Source of the DNA: Stomorhina lunata
Lineage: Eukaryota; Arthropoda; Insecta; Diptera; Rhiniidae
Direction of reading: 5' to 3'
DNA: 64,000 bases
Assembly: GCA_933228675.1 (NCBI GenBank)
Contig: OW121742.1
Coordinates: 17,624,489 to 17,688,488 of the forward strand
Shown: positions 48,701-58,100 of the stretch, piece by piece
How positions within the stretch are numbered: position 1 is the stretch's first letter
Layout of the letters: each line of letters begins with the position of its first letter
Program-made: the position numbers and the translations under genes
The notes under the pieces: model-generated
What the model saw: the letters and a program-made list of their open reading frames with translations, nothing else
Database searches by the model: none
Told to the model about the DNA's origin: nothing

Positions 48701-51344
48701 ATTAGCACTGAAACTTTTTTATTTACAAACTTGGCTGTATTGATTTTACGCGCTGAGGGATCTAAACTGGAGTAAACAGATGTATTTGAAATGCCACTTT
48801 CGGTAAGGATCTAGAAATTTATTAAAGGAATTAGAAATGTTTAAAAGGGTTTTGGTCTCTGTAAATATATACTTACAAATGATATCAGCTCTACATGATG
48901 TTGAGTACCTGAAAATACGACAGTTTGAGCTTCTTGGGGGATGACATACTTAAGTAAAGTTACCAATGTTGTATAGCGATCATCCGGACGGCAATATACA
49001 AATTTCAAACTCAAAGCATCAGGCAGTTTAGACTCAACATCTAGAAGTATAAACAAAAATTTGTAAAGTTATAACATTGAATTAAACAATTAAGAAAATG
49101 CCGAAGTTAAAAATCTGATACCCTTTTCTACTAAAGAAGTTTTGGAATTTATGAGTATTTCGGGTTATTTTTTAAAGAAAATTTGTCCTATTTTTAGCCC
49201 TTTCCGACGAAATTTAAGTGATGATCAAAAATTTGATCAAATCATTACTAATGAGAAATTTTGATCAAAACATTACTGATGACAAATGTTGATCAAAATT
49301 TTACTTTAGACAAATTTTGATCAAAATTTTACTAAAGATAAATTTTGATCAAAATTTTACTAAAGACAAATTTTGATCAAAATTTTACTAAAGACAAATT
49401 TTGATCAAAATTTTACTAGAGACAAATTTTGATCAAAATTTGACTAAAGACAAATTTTGATCAAAATTTTACTAAAGACAAATTTTGATCAAAATTTTAC
49501 TAAAGACAAATTTTTGATCAAAATTTTACTAAAGACAAATTTTTGATCAAAATTTTACTAAAGACAAATTTTGATCAAAATTTTACTAAAGACAAATTTT
49601 GATCGAAATTTTACTAAAGACAAATTTTGATCGAAATTTTACTAAAGACAAATTTTGATCAAAATTTTACTAAAGACAAATTTTGATCAAAATTTTACTA
49701 AAGACAAATTTTGATCAAAATTTTACTAAAGACAAATTTTGATCAAAATTTTACTTAAGACAAATTTTGATCAAAATTTTACTAAAAACAAATTTTGATC
49801 AAAATTTTACTAAAGACAAATTTTGATCAAAATTTTACTAATTACAAATTTTGATCAAAATTTTACTAAAGACAAGTTTTGATCAAAATTTTACTAAAGA
49901 AAGATTTTGATCAAAATTTTACTAAAGAAAAATTTTAATCAAAATTTTACTAAAGAAAAATTTTAATCAAAATTTTACTAAAGAAAAATTTTAATCAAAA
50001 TTTTACTAAAGAAAAATTTTAATCAAAATTTTACTAAAGACAAATTTTGATCAAAATTTTACTTAAGAAATATTTTGATCAAAATTTTACTTAAGAAAAA
50101 TTTTGATCAAATATATACTAAAGAAAAATTTTGATCAAAATTTTACTAAGAACAAATTTTGATCAAAATTTTACTAAAGACAAATTTTGGTCAAAATATT
50201 TTTGAAGAATATAAATTTGTAGCTATAAAGATATTTACTCTAGAAAACTAGTCATATGGGATATATCTGCGCGAATTTTTGGCATTTATGATTAACTTTT
50301 GGGTATTTGCGAGAAAAATTTTGCTAATTTTCCTAAAATCACATAAATAATTTATTCACGGTACACCTCTTTAAGACGAATAATAACCTATAAGTTATTA
50401 GAGAAAGTTTTAATTAGAATGTCGAAACTAAAATATTCTTCTTCATCGTGGTGTTGGCTATAAAAACTTACCCAAACGTATCAAAACAGGATCACTTAAG
50501 CCAGCTCTGGCAAACTCCACCAATTGTTTAGGCAATGTGGCCGAAAACAATACCATTTGCCGAGAATGAGGTAAACGATGCAGAGTCTCATTTAGCTGTT
50601 CACCAAAACCCATTTCAAATAGACGATCAGCTTCATCACATACCACATATTCTGAAGATAAAACGAATATAATAAATATTTAAAAATTTACTTAATTTTA
50701 TTCAAAGACCCACCTATCGAATTCAATTTCAAATCCATTTCCACACACAAATGTAAAAATCTACCCGGTGTCGCCACTATAACATCGGGACATGTATGTA
50801 TGGCAGAGAACTGTGAATCCATTGAGTCACCACCCAATACCAAAATACTCTTTAAATCCATAAATTTACCCAATTCTTTGATAAATTTATAAGTCTGTAC
50901 AGCCAACTCACGGGTGGGAGATAAAATCAGGGCACGTGCTCCCTTAGTAGGATCACGACGCTTAAGACGTTCGAATAGGGGAATCAGAAAACAAGCAGTT
51001 TTACCGGAGCCAGTTTTGGCCATAGCAACTACATCACGTCCCTCTAAGATCAGGGGTATAGTCTTACGCTGAATAGGTGTGGGCACTCTGTAGCCACGTT
51101 TGGTAATACCTTTGACCACCTCAAAACTTAAACCCATAGATTGAAAGCCTCCACTTTTCTTGGCCTTAGCCGAAGGTTTTGATTTCAGCAAATTACTTTC
51201 ATTGCTGTCGCCACCTTTGTCCAGCGATGGTAAACCGGGTAACTCATCAACTTTATTCTTACCCTTAAAGAAATAATTAAAAAATATTTTGTCAATTGAT
51301 AATATTAAAAGAAATATAAATGCAATTACAAAGTTTCTTACCAT
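45754..51344 (-). CDS. DDX54: ATP-dependent RNA helicase DDX54/Dbp10 (8 coding exons, 829 aa)
   Basis: Role (family knowledge): nucleolar DEAD-box helicase needed for 60S ribosomal subunit assembly; the mammalian protein also acts as a nuclear-receptor corepressor. Exons (minus strand): 51342-51344 (ATG alone), 50714-51263, 50472-50651, 48877-49040, 48400-48810, 48063-48335, 47826-47987, 45754-46500; all introns are GT-AG and all junctions stay in frame. Motifs: Q motif PTPIQ about 62-66, Walker A AKTGSGKT 83-90, PTREL 117-121, TPGR 166-169, DEAD 190-193, SAT 221-223, ARGIDIP about 342-348, [11 protein letters not shown] 368-378. The C-terminal third is basic and holds the DBP10CT domain (about residues 645-715, [13 protein letters not shown]...ESGAWIP) and a lysine-rich tail. 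Length is close to human DDX54 (881 aa). Introns 3 and 7 are swollen by satellite and transposon sequence; the other five are 62-78 bp. Drosophila counterpart, from memory, CG32344. Start choice: the one-codon first exon is inferred from the splice sites and from stops upstream in the longer reading. Confidence 0.93.
46690..47420. repeat. Family H: ATTATAAT/AACGC repeat in DDX54 intron 7
   Basis: Dense irregular repetition of GCGATTATAATG, TATTATAACGCATTATAA and relatives, as at 42980-43390. It accounts for most of the 1325-bp intron. Confidence 0.8.
47435..47756 (+). pseudogene. Truncated mariner-like (DUF4817) element in DDX54 intron 7
   Basis: The ORF beginning at 47537 encodes [20 protein letters not shown] followed by [10 protein letters not shown] and [10 protein letters not shown]. 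It is clearly related to the N-terminal domain of the transposase at 294-608 but from a different subfamily. Similarity ends abruptly near 47706 and no DDE part follows. GGGTTA...ATTTTGA at 47435-47449 and TCAAAATTCTAACCC at 47742-47756 resemble each other inverted, so this may be an internally deleted element of about 320 bp rather than a random fragment. It is antisense to the host gene. Confidence 0.7.
49200..50200. repeat. Family D satellite inside DDX54 intron 3
   Basis: About 35 copies of the 28-bp unit (TTTTACTAAAGACAAATTTT with GATC core) fill the 1431-bp intron between exons 3 and 4. The main variant is GACAAATTTT; a run with TTTTAATC cores lies at about 49925-50030. The orientation relative to the helicase transcript is constant. 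Confidence 0.95.
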
Positions 51345-51835
51345 TTTCCACAAATTTTATTTTCGAATGACTATGAAATGCACGTGTTGATGTTTACAGT
51401 GAATTATAGTGATGCCAGATGTTTACAAGAATCTTTGCGAGCAAAAACGTCTAATGGAAGAAATGTTATTTCTGTTTTGTTTCACACTTTTTACCTAAAT
51501 ATCCTATTGCTAAATATTTCTGAGTTTATTTGTACTCTAGCTTTCATTTAAAATTGCTTTAAAACTAAACTAAAAGGAAAAACATTTTGTATTGAATCCT
51601 GTTTTCTATTAACTTAATTTTCTGGCAACTTGAGTCTGTTAGAGTGTATTTTTGTTGTTGTCCATAATATAAAAAGAAGAAGAAAACAAAACGATATAGA
51701 AAGAGAATTACCATGAAATATTTTTGTTTAGAAACTGTATGAAAAAGAAATACAGAAAAAACACAGGGAATGTGCGCTCATTAACATGATTCTGAGAACA
51801 TATCAAAACAAATTTTGTATAGAATATTTTTCACA
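51345..51835. other. DDX54 upstream region
   Basis: This gene-free stretch must contain the helicase 5' leader and promoter. No TATA box, initiator or DRE could be assigned with confidence. Confidence 0.4.
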
Positions 51836-51839
51836 TAAC

Positions 51840-54135
51840 AAATAATTTACAAAAATTTTCAAATAGTGAACATATTTCTATAAAATTTTTCGAATAATGA
51901 AAAAATTTCTATAGAAAATTTTTCATATAAAAAAATTTCTATAGAAAATTTTTCATATCAAAAAAATTTTGTTTAGAAAATTTTTTATATAAAAAAATTT
52001 CTTTAGAAAATTTTTCATATAAAAAATTTCTTCAGAAAATTTTTCATATAAAAAATTTCTCTAGAAAATTTTTCATATAAAAAATTTCTTTAGAAAATTT
52101 TTCATATAAAAAATTTCTTTAGAAAATTTTTCATATATAAAAAATTTTGTTTAGAAAATTTTTCATATAATAAAAAAATTTCTTTAGAACATTTTTCATA
52201 TAATGAAGAAATTTCTATAAAAAATTTTTCATATAAAAAAAATTTCTTTAGAAAATTTTTCATGTGAAAAAATTTCTTTAGAAAATTTTTCATGTGAAAA
52301 AAGTTCTTTAGAAAATTTTTCATATGAAAAAATTTCTTTAGAAAATTTTTCATATGAAAAAATTTCTTTAGAAAATTTTTCATATGAAAAAATTTCTTTA
52401 GAAAATTTTTCATATGAAAAAATTTCTTTAGAAAATTTTTCATATGAAAAAATTTCTTTAGAAAATTTTTCATATGAAAAAATTTCTTTAGAAAATTTTT
52501 CATATGAAAAAATTTCTTTAGAAAATTTTTCATATGAAAAAATTTCTTTAGAAAATTTTTCATATGAAAAAATTTCTTTAGAAAATTTTTCATATGAAAA
52601 AATTTCTTTAGAAAATTTTTCATATGAAAAAATTTCTTTAGAAAATTTTTCATATGAAAAAATTTCTTTAGAAAATTTTTCATATGAAAAAATTTCTTTA
52701 GAAAATTTTTCATATGAAAAAATTTCTTTAGAAAATTTTTCATATGAAAAAATTTCTTTAGAAAATTTTTCATATGAAAAAATTTCTTTAGAAAATTTTT
52801 CATATGAAAAAATTTCTTTAGAAAATTTTTCATATTATTAAAAAAATTTCTTTAGAAAATTTTTCATATTATTAAAAAAATTTCTTTAGAAAATTTTTCA
52901 TATTATTAAAAAAATTTCTTTAGAAATTTTTTCATATTATTAAAAAAATTTCTTTAGAAATTTTTTCATATTATTAAAAAAATTTCTTTAGAAATTTTTT
53001 CATATTATTAAAAAAATTTCTTTAGAAATTTTTTCATATTATTAAAAAAATTTCTTTAGAAATTTTTTCATATTATTAAAAAAATTTCTTTAGAAATTTT
53101 TTCATATTATTAAAAAAATTTCTTTAGAAATTTTTTCATATTATTAAAAAAATTTCTTTAGAAATTTTTTCATATTATTAAAAAAATTTCTTTAGAAATT
53201 TTTTCATATTATTAAAAAAATTTCTTTAGAAAATTTTTCATATTATTAAAAAAATTTCTTTAGAAAATTTTTCATATTATGAAAAAATTGCTTTAGAAAA
53301 TTTTTCATATTATGAAAAAATTTCTTTAGAAAATTTTTCATATTATGAAAAAATTTCTTTAGAAAATTTTTCATATTATGAAAAAATTTCTTTAGAAAAT
53401 TTTTCATATTATGAAAAAATTTCTTTAGAAAATTTTTCATATTATGAAAAAATTTCTATAGAAAATTTTTCATATTATGAAAATATTTCTTTAGAAAATT
53501 TTTCATATTATGAACAAATTTCTTTAGAAAATTGTTCATATTATGAAAAAATTTCTTTAGAAAATTTTTCATATTATGAAAAAATTTCTTTAGAAAATTG
53601 TTCATATTATAAAAAAATTTCTTTAGAAAATTTTTCATATTATGAAAAAATTTCTTTAGAAAATTTTTCATATTATGAAAAAATTTCTTTAGAAAATTTT
53701 TCATATTATGAAAAAATTTCTTTAGAAAATTTTTCATATTATGAAAAAATTTCTTTAGAAAATTTTTCTTATAATGAAAAAATTTCGTTAGAAAATTTTT
53801 CTTATAATGAAAAAATTTCTTTAAAAAATTTTTCTTTTTTTTCATATAATAAAAAATTTCTTTAGAAAATTTTCATATTATGAAAAAATTTCTTTAGAAA
53901 ATTTTTCATATTATGAAAAAATTTCTTTAGAAAATTTTTCATATTATGGAAAAATTTCTTTAGAAAATTTTTCATTTTATGGAAAAATTTCTTTAGAAAA
54001 TTTTTCATATAATGAAAAATTTCTTTAGAAAATTTTTCATATTATGGAAAAATTTCTTTAGAAAATTTTTCATATTATGGAAAAATTTCTTTAGAAAATT
54101 TTTCATATTATGAAGAAATTTCTTTAGAAATTTTT
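51840..54135 (-). repeat. Family A satellite between the two genes, reverse orientation, three length classes
   Basis: The unit is the reverse complement of the 4546-7620 array. Successive blocks have different, internally uniform lengths. About 52250-52830 is 30 bp (CATATGAAAAAATTTC, two units per 60 bases). About 52835-53265 is 34 bp (CATATTATTAAAAAAATTTC). About 53270-53860 is 33 bp (CATATTATGAAAAAATTTC). Edges (51840-52250, 53860-54135) are mixed. ORFs of MKNFLKKFFH repeats on the minus strand (52102-52833 and others) are artefacts. Confidence 0.95.
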
Positions 54136-55181
54136 TTTTAAGAAATTTTTGTTGAAAACTTTTCGTTTATTAAAAATTTGTTTTTTCCCCCTAAAAAATC
54201 TATTTACGAAACATCATAACTTTTACTTCAATTAAATTTTATTTTTATTATTTTTCTTAAATTTTACTTATATAAAAAATCACTTACATTAAATATAAGA
54301 ATCATTATTACTTATTTATATATGCAGTTAATAACAGAGTTTTTTTTTTTTAATTTTAACTTCTTTTTTTTCAACACTCAAATAATTTTTATTGCAAAAA
54401 TTTTAACAAATGCCAAAAATTGCATTTTTTATAATAAAAAATATTATTAGTAATATGTATAAAATAGAATAATATTCTATTTATAATAATATTATATATC
54501 ATGTACATATATATATAAGAAACTAAAAAAGCGTAAACGTTAATGTTAAATAAAACGAATTCGAATGAAAATGAATTTTAATTTGTTTCATAAAAAAATT
54601 TTACATTTTTTATAAAAATTTTTCTTAAAAAAATCTAATATCAAAATTTTTGATATAAAAATTATATGTCAAAATTTTTATATCGAATTTTATATTAAAA
54701 ATTTTTCTATAAAAAATTTTATAAAATTATTCGAAAAGTTTTTTCTCTTCATTTCTTCGATTTCGTTAAATAGATTTTAATTTTTAAACAATTTTTTTAT
54801 AATGTATATTATTATACATTAAAATAAAGCAAAAGTAGAATAATAAAACTATAAAATAGAAAGTAAACTATAATAAAATATAATAGTAAGAAAAAACTTC
54901 AATAAAGACATTTTTGTAAAAGAAATGGGCGACCTTTAACTTATTATATACAGTTAAGGAAATTAAAGAAAAAGTAAGAAATTCATAAAGTTTATAAAAC
55001 AACAAAGATTTAAACATACAACTTAAACAAAAATTCATAAATGTTTTTCTTTCTTATTTTAGATAAATGATGATGATTGTTTTGAATGGTTTTAATTTAT
55101 ATTTTTCTTCATAAAAAAGGCAGCTTTTTTTAAAAATAATTCTTTAAAAGAGTTTCTGTTTCAATTTTTTGTTAACTAAAA
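54136..55181. other. AT-rich spacer, probable 3' flank of the ankyrin gene
   Basis: Very AT-rich; a short AAAATTTTT-rich patch at 54580-54730 may be decayed satellite. The 3' UTR of the minus-strand ankyrin gene should start at 55181, but no convincing AATAAA was located close to it. Confidence 0.4.
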
Positions 55182-58100
55182 CTAGGAATCGTCATCGGTA
55201 CGCTCTACCAGCAAAAGTTCTTCTAATCTTTCGAGACGTGCTTTTAAGTCCTCCTTTTCTTTTTGAACTAAATCGAATTTACGTCTTAGATCTTCATTTT
55301 GTTTGCGCAACTCTAAAAGTTGTCGGCATATTTCGGGCATTGTCAATAGCGGTATAAGGGAGGAGGAAGAGGATGCAGCTGCTGTTGTTTGTCCCGGTTT
55401 TGGCAGAGGTTTCACTTCATTATTATTATTATTATTAGGAGCTTTCATATGTGTTGGCATTTGACGAACTTGTACGGTACCCATGTGTTCTACACGTTTC
55501 GCTGGAACTATACGTACCGGTTGTTTAGCTACACTTGGTTGTTGTTGTTGTTTAATTAAGGTCTGTTGTCGTTGCTCTGGCATTTGGTGTTGTATTTGCT
55601 TTACGACATTTTGTATTTGTATTTCGGTTTCTGAGTTATCAGCCTCAAGATCTTTCGATTCGATTTGTATAATGTGAGAAATATTTTCATCATCATCTAA
55701 GTCTTCGCTGTTTGTAGTAATTTTTTTGTTTTTTGTGTCGATTTTGATCTAGAAGAAGTGATAAAAGGATTATAACCATTACCAAAAAATTTTTAATTTT
55801 ATGAAAAATAAAAAATTTTTCATATAATGAAAAAATTTCTGTAAAAAAATTTTTATATAATAAAAAAAATTTCTATAAAAATTTTTTCATATAGTAAAAA
55901 AATTTTTTATATTATGAAAAAAATTTTTTAGAAAATTTTTCAATTTCTTAAGAAAATTTTTGATATAATGAAAAAATTTCTTTAGAAAATTTTTGATATA
56001 ATGAAAAAATTTCTTTAGAAAATTTTTGATATAATGAAAAAATTTCTTTAGAAAATTTTTCATACAATAAAAAAATTTCTATAGAAAATTTTTCTTATAA
56101 TGAAAAAATTTCTATAGAAAATTTTTCATATAATGAAAAAAATTTCTATTCATATAATGAAAAAAATTTCTATAGAAAATTTTTCATATAATGAAAAAAT
56201 TTCTATAGAAAATTTTTTATATAATGAAAAAATTTCTATAGAAAATTTTTAATGAAAAAATTTCTGTAGAAAATTTTTTATATAATAAAAAAATTTCTAT
56301 AAAAAAATTTTTCATATTATGAAAAAATTTCTTTAGAAAATCGTTCATATTATGAAAAAATTTCTTTAGAAAATTTTTCACAATATGAAAAAATTTCTTT
56401 AGAAAACTTTTCATATTATGAAAAAATTTCTTTAGAAAATTTTTCATATTATGAAACAATTTCTTTAGAAAAATTTTTATATATTAAAAACGATTTAACT
56501 TACCTGAGGACCTTTTGCTTGAGCTGCTGGTCTAACATTAACCAAACGTTGGCTGTAAAGAAATATAAATATAAAAATGAATTCAAATTTTGGGTCTGAT
56601 CGAATGTCTCTTGTTTTTTCCTATTTTTATTTTTAATGGAAATTTTAAGAGCATTTTAGGAAAATAATAAAAATAGCTGATATTCGATCAAGATTTAAAA
56701 AAAGTAATAAATTCTAACTTACTTGGCCAAAGTCTGGGGTAGTTTTTGCATCGCTTTAAGATTTGTGTTGCCATAAAGTTTCTTAAAATCATTTAAAGAA
56801 ATAATGCGTATATTCTAAAAACCATAAAAAGGAAAAATAATAAAAATATTAAATTATTTCCTTTAATTGGTATTATAAAAATTTTTACCTTATTCTTGGC
56901 TATATTGGCATTATCTTTAGCTTTCGTTATAATATTCGGTTTTAATTTACTAATTGAATTTTGATTATTTGCATTATTAAAATTTGTACTGTCTTTATGT
57001 ACTCGAACAGCGGTAAAGGTTTTGCCGGCATATTTGTTATCAATTTTTGTAATATTGTTGTTATTATTATTATTATTAGTATTGGAGCTGTTGTGTATTT
57101 TCTTGGTTTCATTTAAAAGTAACTTTCCACCTTCGGATAAAATCAATTGGCGACCATTTTGTAAGGCGGTATTAAGCATATCCTTAGAGGTATCATCTTC
57201 GGGCATCATGGAAATGCCATGCGATTTTAATAAATTAATAGTTGAATCGCCTAAAATGCCAGTTTCTAAAAGACAAACGTAATTTTAATTTGAATTTTTT
57301 TTTTTTAATTTCAAAATATTTTCTTTACCTTTAATATTTTCTAAATCTTTTATTTTAGCGGCTGCATAATCACTTTGACTCGTATAATCATCCTCATGGT
57401 CTATTTTACGTAAAGACTCTGGTTCATCTATGACATCCGAGGTTAAGCCCATTATTGAATTAACAGCATCCGAGGTTTCTTTCTGTAAATATTTCAAAAT
57501 TAAAGTTAAAGTTTGTTGAAAGAAACATATTGCTCAAAATGAATGTTATTAAAAATTTGGAATTTCTTTTTTTAGTCTATTTTATCTAAAACCGAATTAT
57601 TATAGCCAATTGAGGATTTTGTTTTAAGTTTTTGTAATTTATTAGAAATTAAATACATACACAACTTTTTAATTTTTTCTTCTGCTGGTTCTTTTAAATA
57701 TTTAAGTCCAATATTGGGTTGTCATTTAGTTTAAGCAAGTTATGATGTATGTATTTAGATAATAAAATAAAATGAATTTAATGAGTGGTTAAAAAAATGT
57801 TTGTAAAAATTTAGGAATTTATTAATTTAGAGAAGAAAATGTTTTAGTTCCAGAGCTTTTTAAGAGTGATTGATTTGGAATTGCTATAAATTACATGATA
57901 AATTATACTATAGGACACTCATTTGAAAGTAATGAACTAATAAACTGCCGCTTGTGGTCTATTTTTCGAAAGTTTATTTTAAAAAGATCATGAAGATCAA
58001 GCAAAAAGTATTTTCTTAGATAATTAGTCCTTAGATCTGCTAAAGCAGGGCATTGACAAAGAAGGTGACCGTCTCTTTCTACTCAATATTATAACAACTC

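Noticed and set aside
52102..53845. Minus-strand ORFs of 64-243 codons between the two genes
   Set aside because: Products of the 30- and 33-bp family A satellite.
54136..55181. tRNA or other RNA gene in the AT-rich spacer
   Set aside because: No cloverleaf, A/B box or conserved RNA motif could be found here or elsewhere in the window by eye.
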